Part shown: piece after piece, positions 9,182 to 18,112 of the stretch | Numbering within the stretch: the stretch's first letter is position 1 | How the letters are laid out: each line of letters opens with the position of its first letter | NCBI GenBank assembly: GCA_012103255.1 | Contig: WLXD01000002.1 | Span: 806,001-870,000, forward strand | Origin: Acidobacteriota bacterium | GTDB lineage: Bacteria; Acidobacteriota; UBA890; WLXD01 | Direction of reading: 5' to 3' | DNA length: 64,000 nucleotides | The notes under the pieces: model-generated | What the model was told of the DNA's origin: nothing | The model's database searches: none | The model's input: the letters and a program-made list of their open reading frames with translations, nothing else | Position numbers and translations under genes: made by a program

Positions 9182-9519
9182 TCGGCCCGCCGTACGAGGG
9201 GGTTGCCGGCGGCATCGCGCCACAGAGCGTCAAAGCGCTCGCGCGCGTCGTTCAGGATCAGGCCTCCGGCCTCGGACAGGCGGTAGAACTTCCGCGGCTT
9301 GCCGCCCTGCCCCGCCGCGGGCGCCGCCGCCCTCACTTCGGCCCAACCCTTCTCCTCGAGTCGCGTGAGGGTGATGTAGACCGCGGCTAGCGACAGGTCG
9401 CGGCCCGTTGTCTCGACGATGCGGTCGTAGACCTGTCCACCCTGCGCCTCGCTCCCTTCGGCAGCGAGTGCCAACAGCACCGTCTGTTCGAGTTCTCGCG
9501 GGTATGTATCGCGCGCCAT
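9178..9519 (-). CDS. PadR-family transcriptional repressor
   Basis: 113 residues, a single winged-helix domain of the PadR type: N-terminal helix PRELEQTVLLALAA, recognition region LSLAAVYITLTRLEEKGWAEV, and wing KPRKFYRLSEAGGLIL. Co-transcribed and translationally coupled with the ADOP permease downstream, so it most likely represses this operon and responds to a small ligand (family knowledge). An A+T-rich dyad lies about 30 bp upstream of its ATG. Confidence 0.88.
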   Translation of the reverse strand: MARDTYPRELEQTVLLALAAEGSEAQGGQVYDRIVETTGRDLSLAAVYITLTRLEEKGWAEVRAAAPAAGQGGKPRKFYRLSEAGGLILNDARERFDALWRDAAGNPLVRRAE

Positions 9520-9549
9520 GAGTCCTGGTCCAGGCTGTCGATTTGATGT

Positions 9550-9572
9550 GCAATTTAATAAACATTAATTGC
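9550..9572. promoter_or_regulatory. Candidate PadR operator/promoter dyad
   Basis: A+T-rich island in G+C-rich DNA: 6-bp arms GCAATT (9550-9555) and AATTGC (9567-9572), with ATGT at 9547-9550 and ACAT at 9562-9565, the half-sites known from PadR boxes though with wider spacing. About 30 bp before the PadR start codon. Confidence 0.5.
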
Positions 9573-9726
9573 CCGCTCGCCGCAAGGAATTTTGATGAGG
9601 AAATGACAGGGCCCTACAGGTACTGAGGAAATCACGGGATCAGATGGTCGTGAGACCTGCCGACTCCGGCGCCCGTAGGGTCGAACACAAGACATTTCCG
9701 AATCCCCCGTCCGGAGTTTCAAGAAC

Positions 9727-10773
9727 GTGAACGACCCAGTAGCTGTCTCAACGGCAGCACGCCGCACACCGCGCCTCCGGGGCCTCGCCGCGTCCAGCGC
9801 GCTCGTGGCCGTCGCTCTGACTTCTCTCGCCTGCGGTACTTCGAGCAGCGCTGCGCCGCAGGGCCCGCTGGCCATCGAGTCGGTAGATGTCCCGGGCCCA
9901 CCCGCCGGCTGGCAGATGGCGAGTCGCATGATGAACCGCCAGTCAGCTTCGGCGGCCTCGATCGGCGCGGCCGGTGGCGCGGGAGCCACGGGCGAGTTCG
10001 AGAGCATCTCTGCTTCGATGTACTTCAACCCCGGTGGCGAACTTCCCCTCACCGGCACGATCGCGTTGCGGACGGACTCGCTGACCAGCTCCGACGGTGA
10101 CCTGGAGGGCAGGCTCGAGGCCTGGCTCGACCCCGGCACCTACCCGGCATTCATCTTCCAGACGACGGGCTCTGTCACCGTGGATGGCGTCGTCCAGGCT
10201 ACGGGGAATCTGCTTCTGCGCGACCAAATCTACCCGGCTACCTCGCGCTGGGAAGTCACCTCCCCGGTGGCGATCAACGACGAGGGGAGGCGCGTCGGTG
10301 AACTGCGGGCCACGGTGACCGCCACGGTTGCCGGCGCGCCGTTCCCCGACGGCCAGCTCGAAGTCGTGGTGACGATGCCATCCGTCGGGTACACCGCCAC
10401 TTTCGTGGAGGGTGTTCTCTCCGGCAAAGGCATCGAGGTGGCGTCCATCACGGGCGACAATCCCAGCTACCCCTCGAGCGCCAACGACCTGTCCGACGTC
10501 GCCTGGTACCTGATGCTCGCTGGCCACTACGATCGAGCGCTCGAGGTGTTCGAGATGAGCATCGATCAAAGCGCCCAGGTCAACACCTACATGCGCATGG
10601 CTGACGGTCATATCTTCGCGGGCAACTACGGCATGGCGGTGGGCACCTACCGCGCGCTCGAGGACTACAACCTGGGCCATCCGCACAGTCTGGAACTGAT
10701 CAAAATCCTCGGCGGGCGCCCCTTGAGCACGGAAGAGCTCGCGGCCATCAATACCGCCTGGACTCAGGGCTAG
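9727..10773 (+). CDS. Exported lipoprotein with YceI-like and TPR-like regions
   Basis: 348 residues. Lipoprotein signal with lipobox (VALTSLAC-G). The middle ~200 residues are beta-rich (SMYFNPGGELPLTGTIALR, TGNLLLRDQIYPATSRWEV, LEVVVTMPSVGYTATF), resembling YceI-like or other lipid-binding barrels only loosely. The C-terminal ~90 residues are helical with TPR character (AWYLMLAGHYDRALEVFEMS; ADGHIFAGNYGMAVGTYRAL). GTG start with GGAG ten bases upstream. Monocistronic, closed by a strong terminator. Function unknown. Confidence 0.65.
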   Translation: MNDPVAVSTAARRTPRLRGLAASSALVAVALTSLACGTSSSAAPQGPLAIESVDVPGPPAGWQMASRMMNRQSASAASIGAAGGAGATGEFESISASMYFNPGGELPLTGTIALRTDSLTSSDGDLEGRLEAWLDPGTYPAFIFQTTGSVTVDGVVQATGNLLLRDQIYPATSRWEVTSPVAINDEGRRVGELRATVTATVAGAPFPDGQLEVVVTMPSVGYTATFVEGVLSGKGIEVASITGDNPSYPSSANDLSDVAWYLMLAGHYDRALEVFEMSIDQSAQVNTYMRMADGHIFAGNYGMAVGTYRALEDYNLGHPHSLELIKILGGRPLSTEELAAINTAWTQG

Positions 10774-10797
10774 CCGCCCAGTTTCGAAGCCCAGCTG

Positions 10798-10828
10798 AGG
10801 CCCGGTGCCCCGCGGCACCGGGCCTTTT
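10798..10828 (+). terminator. Intrinsic terminator
   Basis: Perfect 12-bp stem (10798-10809 with 10814-10825), 4-base loop, then a run of T. Ends the lipoprotein transcript and insulates the next promoter. Confidence 0.92.
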
Positions 10829-10870
10829 CTGTGTTCGGGCGGATTCAGGTGATTCATACCTAAAACAGTT

Positions 10871-10900
10871 ATGTATAAAATCACATAGTATTTGTTCTCC
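10871..10900 (+). promoter_or_regulatory. Operator-like site shared with the NHL-lipoprotein promoter
   Basis: Contains ATGT (10871-10874), eight bases, ACAT (10883-10886), the spacing described for PadR boxes. The sequence TCACATAGTAT (10881-10891) followed by GTTCTCC (10894-10900) recurs upstream of the gene at 19145. Lies 33 bp before the coding start. Confidence 0.6.
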
Positions 10901-10932
10901 AAGATCGTCTTCTCCCAATGGGGTTTCATTCA

Positions 10933-12177
10933 ATGCAGACGTCAACCCGCCTTCGCCAAGCAGGGCTTTCCGTGCTCCTTGTGGCCGTCGCCATCGCGCC
11001 CCGGACCTCAGCACTCGCCCAGGACAACGATCGAGTCGCGGCCCTCATCGAAGCCAACTCATGGTCGATGTCCTCTTCAGACGGAGAGTTCTCCGGAGCC
11101 GGAGCGGATTTCCTGCGGACAGCTGCGCGCGAGGCGGAGTTCGTCGTCCTTGGCGAACGTCACGGAACCCAGGAGATCCCGGCGCTCACCAGTTGGTTGC
11201 TCCGCGACTTGCGCCCTGCCGGATTCGATACCTACGCTGTCGAGGTTGGGCCGCGCTCTGCGGAGATCCTGCGTGAGCTTGCTATGGGTCCCGATCCGAT
11301 CCAGGTGTTCGACAACTTCATCGCCTCAAGCCCGTTCACCGTGCCATTCTTCGACGCACGCGAGGAGGCTCAGGCTTTGGTGGACGCCGTAGAGGCCGGT
11401 TACGCGATCTGGGGCCTGGATCAGGAATTTATCGGCTCCGGCCGCCTCCACTTGGCCCGCCTGCGCGAACTCGCCCCGAACGCCGAGGCCGCGGCGCTGA
11501 TCGACAGCTGGTGGGAGCGCGAAATGCGCGGGCTCGCCCACTTCCAACGAACCCAGAGCACCGAACAGGCGATCTTCTTCACACTCACGGGAGACGACGT
11601 TGAACAACTGCGTGGCGCGTTCGGCAACGTCCACGAAGCGCTCTTCGTTATCGACGAGCTCGCGGCGAGCGCGCATGTCTACCAGTTGTTCGGCGCCGGC
11701 GAGAACTACCGGAGCAACTACGAGCGCATCCGGTTGATGAAACGGCACCTCAACGAGTACATACAGGCGCCTGGCGGGCCGGACATCACTGGTGGCGGCA
11801 AAGTGTTCATCAAACTCGGCGCGATGCACGGCGGCCGCGGCCACAGTCCTCTCCACCAGCTCGACGTGGGCAACCAGGCCTATGAGCTCGCTGCCGTCCG
11901 AGGCGGCAGTTCTCTCAATATCGTGGTGGCCGGACACCACTTCGCACCGACCAACGGCGAAGTCCGAGACGTCACGGCGAACCTACCGGCGCTCGAGAAG
12001 GTATTCACTGCCGCGGCCGACAGCGCCTGGAGCGTTGTCGATCTACGGGCGCTGCGGCCTCTGCTCCACACTCGATCCGGGAAAGCCGGCAATGAAGAAT
12101 TGGCCGAAACCGCCTGGGCCTACGACGTGGTCGTCGTTGTGAACACGCTCCACGCCGCGAGCCCCCTCGGGGAGTAG
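10933..12177 (+). CDS. Secreted erythromycin-esterase/ChaN-like protein
   Basis: 414 residues. Signal peptide (LSVLLVAVAIAPRTSALAQ). The segment EFVVLGERHGTQEIPALTSW is the GExHG-type motif of the EreA/ChaN/TIKI superfamily, and YAVEVGPRSAEILRELA follows as in EreA-like proteins. Further His-containing segments (IKLGAMHGGRGHS; VVAGHHFAP) could be active-site parts. ATG at 10933 chosen because GGGG lies nine bases upstream and the signal peptide then begins normally; ATG at 10918 is in frame. Probably an exported hydrolase of unknown substrate; real erythromycin esterase activity is not implied. Confidence 0.65.
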   Translation: MQTSTRLRQAGLSVLLVAVAIAPRTSALAQDNDRVAALIEANSWSMSSSDGEFSGAGADFLRTAAREAEFVVLGERHGTQEIPALTSWLLRDLRPAGFDTYAVEVGPRSAEILRELAMGPDPIQVFDNFIASSPFTVPFFDAREEAQALVDAVEAGYAIWGLDQEFIGSGRLHLARLRELAPNAEAAALIDSWWEREMRGLAHFQRTQSTEQAIFFTLTGDDVEQLRGAFGNVHEALFVIDELAASAHVYQLFGAGENYRSNYERIRLMKRHLNEYIQAPGGPDITGGGKVFIKLGAMHGGRGHSPLHQLDVGNQAYELAAVRGGSSLNIVVAGHHFAPTNGEVRDVTANLPALEKVFTAAADSAWSVVDLRALRPLLHTRSGKAGNEELAETAWAYDVVVVVNTLHAASPLGE

Positions 12178-12203
12178 CCCATTCCGGCTTTGAGCCGGCG
12201 CGG

Positions 12204-13643
12204 CTAGCGGGCGCCGGAGCCCACAGCTTGCGCGCCTGGCGACTGCAACAGGCTCGTCCGATCGTTGCGGTAGCGCTCGAGCCCGAAGGCGGCACGGGCC
12301 GCTACGTACTCCGCAGAGGCTTCCGTCCGGTCGAGAACCAGGTCGGCCGCGATCACGCCGTAGGCCAGCGCACCCTTCGCGCCCACGCCCGAGAGTCCAG
12401 CAACGATCACGAGGTTCGGATCGACGCTTTCGTCCGGACGCAGTGCATGCGTCACGTACGGGACTTCCGTCGCCGTGAGCGAGTAGACGCACGAGTAGCC
12501 AGAGTCGAGCAGAAGGTGATCGGAGGTCAGCTCCAGGTCGAGCAACGACAGATGTCGCAGCAGGCTGCTGCTTGCCCATTCGAGTTCCTCCGCGCTCAGC
12601 TCTTGCGCCCACACCGCATCGAGGTCCTCGATTTCCGAACGTTGGAAGTGACCACCGATCTTGAGAATCGGCGTGCCCCGCTCGGTATCGCGCTCGATCA
12701 TCGAGAAGTTGGTTCCATCGCGAGTGGCCACCGTGCTGTTGATGGCCGGGAACAGGTCGCGAAGCCGTCCCTGCTGTTCGGTGGACAGTCCTTCCCAGAA
12801 GTCCGGGGCGATCTCATAGAACGCGAGAAACACTCGCTCTGGACTGATCAGCTCGTCGAACTCCGGGGCGATTTCGCTCAGGAGGGGCCCGGTGTACGGT
12901 CCGGCCGCGCTCACGACCTTGGGCGCCACAAGCCTATGCCCGGCCTCCTCTCCGTCGGTGCGAATCAGCAACTCGTAGCCGGTATCGGTGCGGCCCAGCT
13001 CGGTGACCTCGCGGCCGTATTCGACGTGCCCTCCCGCGAGCCCGATCGCGCGATGCAGCAGACCGATCAAGGCGGAGGGATTGATGGTGCCCGAATGCTC
13101 CTTGTATTCGCGGACCACAAACACATCGCTCGGAATGGCGAGGCCAAACCGCGCCACCCCCTCCTCGGGCGTCGTCGCGATTTCATATTCGTCCGGCTGA
13201 TCGGGCAGATAGGCATATCCCTCAAGACGGCCTTCATTCCGTACGTAGTTCACGGGCGATGTCGAATAGATATCGGTCATGGCGGCGTCGTCGCCGTGGT
13301 CGCGGAGGAAGGCAATCAGTTGCTCTGCCTCGCTCACCGTCCGGTTGTGCATGTAGGACCACATATCACCTGGCGGCCCCAGACTACGGGCGATCCGTGC
13401 ATCGCCGAAGCTCGATCCCTGGCTATAGACCGCGGCCTGCTTCTCGAGCAGAAGCACCCGTTGTCCAGCACGTGCCAACTGCCAGGCCGTACTGCTTCCC
13501 ATGAGGCCGCCACCCACAACGACGATGTCCCAATCGGCGCCGAGGGGATCCTCAGCGGAATCAACGTCCGGATTGGTGCAGCCGGACAATGCCGCGAGCG
13601 ACATCGCCAACGCGATCCACTTCCTACGAATGCTGCGTTCCAT
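12204..13643 (-). CDS. Exported FAD-dependent amine oxidase-like lipoprotein (MSOX/MTOX type)
   Basis: 479 residues. Lipoprotein signal (ALAMSLAALSGC), then a Rossmann FAD motif (IVVVGGGLMGSSTAWQLARA). SSFGDARIARS corresponds to the conserved SS-GD-RI-R block of monomeric sarcosine and N-methyltryptophan oxidases. YSCVYSLTATEVPYVTH matches the CxY-T region in which those enzymes bind FAD covalently through Cys. The expected activity is oxidation of a secondary or N-methyl amino acid, here on the envelope side, which is unusual for this normally cytosolic family. ATG 13643 with GAGGG six bases upstream preferred over GTG 13655. Converges with the EreA-like gene (26 bp apart). Confidence 0.82.
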   Translation of the reverse strand: MERSIRRKWIALAMSLAALSGCTNPDVDSAEDPLGADWDIVVVGGGLMGSSTAWQLARAGQRVLLLEKQAAVYSQGSSFGDARIARSLGPPGDMWSYMHNRTVSEAEQLIAFLRDHGDDAAMTDIYSTSPVNYVRNEGRLEGYAYLPDQPDEYEIATTPEEGVARFGLAIPSDVFVVREYKEHSGTINPSALIGLLHRAIGLAGGHVEYGREVTELGRTDTGYELLIRTDGEEAGHRLVAPKVVSAAGPYTGPLLSEIAPEFDELISPERVFLAFYEIAPDFWEGLSTEQQGRLRDLFPAINSTVATRDGTNFSMIERDTERGTPILKIGGHFQRSEIEDLDAVWAQELSAEELEWASSSLLRHLSLLDLELTSDHLLLDSGYSCVYSLTATEVPYVTHALRPDESVDPNLVIVAGLSGVGAKGALAYGVIAADLVLDRTEASAEYVAARAAFGLERYRNDRTSLLQSPGAQAVGSGAR

Positions 13644-13752
13644 GCGCCCTCGCACTTAGTCGGTGGTGTGGCGGGATCATAGCCTCCCTTGCCCCCACCA
13701 CGGAATTTGCGAACGCGGCACTCAGCGACGCCTGCGGATCAAAGTCGACAGG

Positions 13753-16426
13753 CTAGGCGTCCGCTCTCAACGATGAAGCAGGATCGACTCTGGATGCCTG
13801 CACGGCCGGCAGCAGGCAGGCCCCGACGGACGACAACACGAGGCCGAGTCCTGTCAGGCCCATCACCAGAGGGTCGCCAACCGGTGTCTCGAAGAGCAGC
13901 GGCGTGAGCCATCGGGAGCCGACGAGAACAGCCGCGAAGCCCAGCGCAACACCTACTATGCCGGTCACAACGCCACGCCTGAGCACGAGCCCGCGCACCG
14001 CGCCCGCCGTAGCACCGAGTGCCATCCGCACGCCGATCTCGCGGCGGCGCTGAGCGACCACGTAGGTCAGAACGCCGAACACGCCGGCCAGCGACATGAT
14101 GATGGCCAGCACAGCCACCATGGACAGCATCACCGCACCGAGCTTCCACGGACGGATCTCGGCTTCGAGAAACGTGTCGAGCCGCCGAACCTCGACGTAG
14201 TCAACGCCGGGTACGGCACGCGAGATCTCGGCGGCAAGCGCCGATTCGGTCAGCCCGCCGCGCGACGAGCGAACTACCAGCGAGGGTCCGAAGAACTGCT
14301 TGGGAACGCCAAACGGCAGATAGAAGACCATCGACGGCGGCTCGCGGTAACCCCGCTGATGAACATCCTCGGCAATCCCGATGACCTCGTAGCACTGATC
14401 CTCGGGGCCGCCGATCCTGGCGCATTGCCCGATCGCGTTGCCGGCCGGCCACAGCGCGGCAGCCGTCGACTCGCCGATCACCGTGACCTGAGCTTCACTG
14501 GCGATGTGGAGCGCGGAAATCGCCTCGCCACGCATGATGTCGGTGCCAACGGTAGCGAAGTAGCCGTCGGAAACGACGTGGATGAACGGCCCACCGCCCG
14601 GGAGTTCCGGAATCTCGTCGAGCCCGTCCACGTACACGCTCATGCCGAACCCAGTGACGAAGGGCAACCCAATCGCCATGGCGACCTGCCGGCCACCGCT
14701 CTGTCCGGCAGGAGCTTCACGCAGGGCGCGAACTGCTTCGGCGTAGAGCTGCTCCTCCGCCTCGCCACCTCCGCCGGCACCAACCCCAAGCGACCGAAGG
14801 TCAACTACGTGAACCGTTTCCGCGTCGATGCCAAGATCCGTCACACGCATTGTCCAGAAGCTCTTCACGAAGAGCCCGGCGCAGAGCAGCATCGCAGCCG
14901 AGAGCGTGATCTGACCGGTAACGAGCGCCGTCTGGCGCCATGATCTTGCGCCGCCAGGTGTCTGTCGTGACTCCGCCAGGCCTCGAGACACGTCGGCCCG
15001 ATCGGCTTGCCGAGCGAGCAGCAACCCGAGCAGTGCGCCGGATACCAGCACAACCATGAACGTGACCGCGAGAAGCTGAACGTTCACAGTCGACGAGGCC
15101 CACGCGACATCCGGCAAGAGCACATCGCGAACCAGCGCGCCCTGCGCGTAGGCGACCGGCACACTCGCAGCGCCACCGAGCAGGCTGAGCAGCAAGCATT
15201 CGGTCAACATCAGTCGGATGAGTTGCCAGCGGCCAATGCCGAGCGCAACCCGCACCAGGATCTCGCCCTCGCGGCGAGCCATCCGGGCATAGAGCAGATT
15301 GAGAACGTTCACCCAGCTGATCACCAGCACCAGGGCCACTACCGCAAGGAGCAGTACCGCGATCGAGGTCTCCACGGTGCGCTCGCCCGTCGGGTCTTCA
15401 TCAACGCCAGACATTGCGACTCGTCCGTCGCGCGCCCACTGGAAGAAGCGTCCGGGATCGGTGGCGTCATGAATTGTCTGGGCTTCGGCCATAGCCGAAA
15501 TCCGCGAGCCGGTGTCGGGAAGACGCGCTGCGATCCACCAGTTCGTGTTACCGGCCTCGGCCTGATCGAGCGTGTGCCAGATGTCGACTCGCTCGAGATC
15601 CGGTCCAGCAAAACCGGCAGGGGCCACGCCGACGACCGTTGCATCGATCTCGGCGACTCGAACCGATTGCCCCAACGCGGCGCCCGCAGAGCCGTACTCG
15701 GCAATCGCGACGGCTTCGGAAATCAGCACGGCGCCAGCCTCGAACACCGCCGGGAGCCGGCCCGCCGCGGGCTGCATGCCCATGACGTCGAAGTAGTTTC
15801 GGGCCGATAGTCGTCAAGACGACGGGCCGCACCCGGGCGCCAAAGTCGGCTAGCTCGTCGCCGCGCCTATAGATGGCCGCGCTCTCGAACGAGTCCACCG
15901 CTCCGCGCAGTGCCGTCGCGGTGTTGTACGGAATCCACGGAGAGGCACGGCGGCCACCGGGATCTTCGAACTCGAGCACCACCCGGTGCAGTTGTTGGGG
16001 CGCCGCCACATGAGGAGGCCCGCTGAGAAACAGTCGTTGCCCTACTCCAACCATCGCCGCGACCGAGCCCATGCCAACGGCCAAGGTGGCGACTACCAGT
16101 GTCGCCACCCATTGGTCGCGCAGAATCCCGCGCACCGACTGGCGGACGTCCTGCATGAGTCCGCTCGTGAAGCCCATTCGTCCCATCGTTTGCCACCTGC
16201 GTCGCTCGCGTGCACGTGTTGCGCGCACGAAACCGACCGTTGCCGGGGAAAGGAGTTGTCGCAGATACCAGAGGGTCAGACCCGGGCCGGTGCCGGCCTC
16301 CGCGCGTCGCGCCAGGTCGTCATCAAGCTCATCGAGAAACTCCGCGCTCCACGGAGTTTCCGGAACACAGCCAACAAGGAGTCGTCGCAGCGCCCCACGT
16401 CCCCACCTCGCTTCGGAGCCCGTCAT
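13753..16426 (-). CDS. ADOP-family permease, frameshifted
   Basis: Two overlapping frames join into one ADOP protein. N-part (16426 to about 15815): prefix domain with TLWYLRQLL, TM at VATLVVATLAVGMG, MacB domain up to RVRPVVLTT. C-part (about 15815 to 13753): LSARNYFDVMGMQPAAGR onward, FtsX blocks with RREGEILVRVALGIG and RREIGVRMALGA, ending QASRVDPASSL. The switch occurs within 15810-15823, where the plus strand reads GTCGTC-AA-GACGAC. A one-base insertion or two-base loss explains it. The ATG at 16426 overlaps the PadR stop (ATGA). As read, the gene is broken; the homology on both sides is intact, so the event is recent or an assembly error. Confidence 0.82.
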
Positions 16427-16725
16427 CGATCAAGACCAGCCCAGAGCTTCTCGGACGCGGCACGCGCGCTCTTCACGGCGCCCCAGCCCTTCTGAGTCAC
16501 TGCAAACACGCGGCGGCGCCGCCCGCCGCGCTCGGGTGCGTCACCCTCGACTGACTTCAGTAGCCCTTGATCTTCCAGCCGAGTCAGCGTCACGAAGATC
16601 GTGGGGACGGCAACCTCGCGCCCGGTCTCGGTCGCAAGGAACTCGCGCACGCCTCGCGCGACAGCGTCCTCGCCGAGTTGCGCAACGGCCAGGATCGTCA
16701 GGTTCTGCAGGTCACCAAGTGCCAT
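16423..16725 (-). CDS. PadR-family transcriptional repressor
   Basis: 100 residues from ATG 16725 (ALGDLQNLTILAVAQLGEDAV), with winged-helix region VAVPTIFVTLTRLEDQGLLKSV and wing RRRRVFAVTQKGWGAV. An upstream in-frame GTG at 16755 would place the start inside the dyad at 16729-16753, so the shorter form is preferred. Translationally coupled to the frameshifted ADOP permease. Confidence 0.85.
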   Translation of the reverse strand: MALGDLQNLTILAVAQLGEDAVARGVREFLATETGREVAVPTIFVTLTRLEDQGLLKSVEGDAPERGGRRRRVFAVTQKGWGAVKSARAASEKLWAGLDR

Positions 16726-16728
16726 CTC

Positions 16729-16753
16729 GCGATAATGACATTGTCTTTTTCGC
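16729..16753. promoter_or_regulatory. Candidate PadR operator dyad
   Basis: Two 12-bp arms (16729-16740 and 16742-16753) around one base, 10 of 12 positions complementary, with GACA-T-TGTC at the centre. Sits directly before the PadR start. The core GACATTGT recurs in the operator at 27186-27219. Confidence 0.65.
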
Positions 16754-16861
16754 ACTGCAAGGGAACTGATATCGCAACAACGCCGGCACTATCCGTTGCC
16801 TGGCCGGAACTGATGTGCGAAGTTTGGGCGCGGGCCGAGACAACAGCCTGGGAGATCTGAA

Positions 16862-18112
16862 GTGAAGAAACACCTTGCGATGGTCGCCATCACACTGGTC
16901 GGGGTGATCGGTCTGGCCTCCTCGAGCGCCGGGATTGCGAGCGGTGAATCCATGGCGCTCAAGAAGCCGAAACGCGATGCATTCTTCACCGACCCCGTGG
17001 CGGGCAACGTCTACAAGGTCCAAATCAACTTCAAGGGCAGTCCAAGCAAGCCAAAAACTCCCAAGGCGAAGGTCAAGAAGACTTTCGGCAAAGTGAAGGC
17101 CCCGTGGGGTGTGGCCGTCGATCCGAACGGCAAGTTCATCGTGGTGACCGACAACGACAAAGACGAGCTGGTCAAGCTCGACACCAAGAAGGGCAAGGTG
17201 CTCTCCAAAGTGGCCGTCGGCAAGGGACCGACAGACGTGGCGCTCAGCCCGGACGGCAACTTCGCGTACGTCGTGAACCATCGGGACAACAGTCTTACGA
17301 TCGTTGATACGCGAACGGACGTCGTCATCGAAACCCACAAGATGGGTAAGGGCCCGCTGCGGATCAACGTATCCGAGGACGGATTCGTCGCGTGGGTCAC
17401 CAATGTCGATGAAGAGACGCTCTCGATCATCGATCTGGGCGACGCCGTAAAGCGGACCACCGCTCGTCTCGCCGATACCGTTGTCACGAAGGAACCGAAG
17501 GACGATTGCGACGTTGCAGGCGGTATCGGGAGCGCATTTTTCGATGGCGGCGCTCCCTTCTATTTTTACAACTGGGCGTGCGGCGCGCGTTCGATCGGCG
17601 GCACGAGTTCGCCGGCGACACCCGTTCGTGTTGACCGTCGCAAATCGGGCAAGTCCGCGAACGAAGGGCAGAAGAACAAGAAGAAAGGCGGATCGCCTCC
17701 CATGGCGCGAGCAGTCAACTCGAACGCAGTCGCGTTTCCGTTCGATGTTCCCGGGAGCCCGGACGGATTGATAGCCGTCGGCCTGACGCGTGTGGACACA
17801 TACATGTCGGGAACCGCCTGCGTTTCCAACGTTCTGAATGCAGGCTACAGCCCGCTCGAGACTCCCGAAGATCACAGTGACGACGAAGCCTACATCTGGA
17901 AATTCGGTGGCAACGCCGAGCGACTCGGCAGCGGCAGCGCCTTTCAGACCATGATCGGCGGGGGTGGCGACCAGATCTACGTCCATCCCGCATGCGGATC
18001 AGGCTGCAGTGCCAAGACCGCGGCGTCCAAGACCCGACAGATCACGGTCAAGGGCGCTGAGGCGATTCAGGACGGAGCGATGAAGCCCGTACCCTTCGGG
18101 GACAACTGCTGA
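16862..18112 (+). CDS. Exported YncE-like beta-propeller protein
   Basis: 416 residues. Signal peptide (MVAITLVGVIGLASSSAGIA), Lys-rich start of the mature part, then propeller repeats of the YVTN/YncE type: APWGVAVDPNGKFIVVTDND, GPTDVALSPDGNFAYVVNH, GPLRINVSEDGFVAWVTNV. The C-terminal half carries about nine Cys (NWACGARS, HPACGSGCSAK, GDNC), suggesting disulfides and periplasmic or surface location. GTG start with GGGAG eight bases upstream. The TGA stop overlaps the proposed CTG start of the membrane protein that follows. Confidence 0.75.
   Translation: MKKHLAMVAITLVGVIGLASSSAGIASGESMALKKPKRDAFFTDPVAGNVYKVQINFKGSPSKPKTPKAKVKKTFGKVKAPWGVAVDPNGKFIVVTDNDKDELVKLDTKKGKVLSKVAVGKGPTDVALSPDGNFAYVVNHRDNSLTIVDTRTDVVIETHKMGKGPLRINVSEDGFVAWVTNVDEETLSIIDLGDAVKRTTARLADTVVTKEPKDDCDVAGGIGSAFFDGGAPFYFYNWACGARSIGGTSSPATPVRVDRRKSGKSANEGQKNKKKGGSPPMARAVNSNAVAFPFDVPGSPDGLIAVGLTRVDTYMSGTACVSNVLNAGYSPLETPEDHSDDEAYIWKFGGNAERLGSGSAFQTMIGGGGDQIYVHPACGSGCSAKTAASKTRQITVKGAEAIQDGAMKPVPFGDNC

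Noticed and set aside
12184-12198. Hairpin CCGGCT-TTG-AGCCGG as terminator between convergent genes
   Set aside because: Only six base pairs and no T-run on either side.
12228-13682. 484-codon open frame on the plus strand
   Set aside because: Antisense of the FAD oxidase-like gene; Arg/His-rich product without recognisable motifs.
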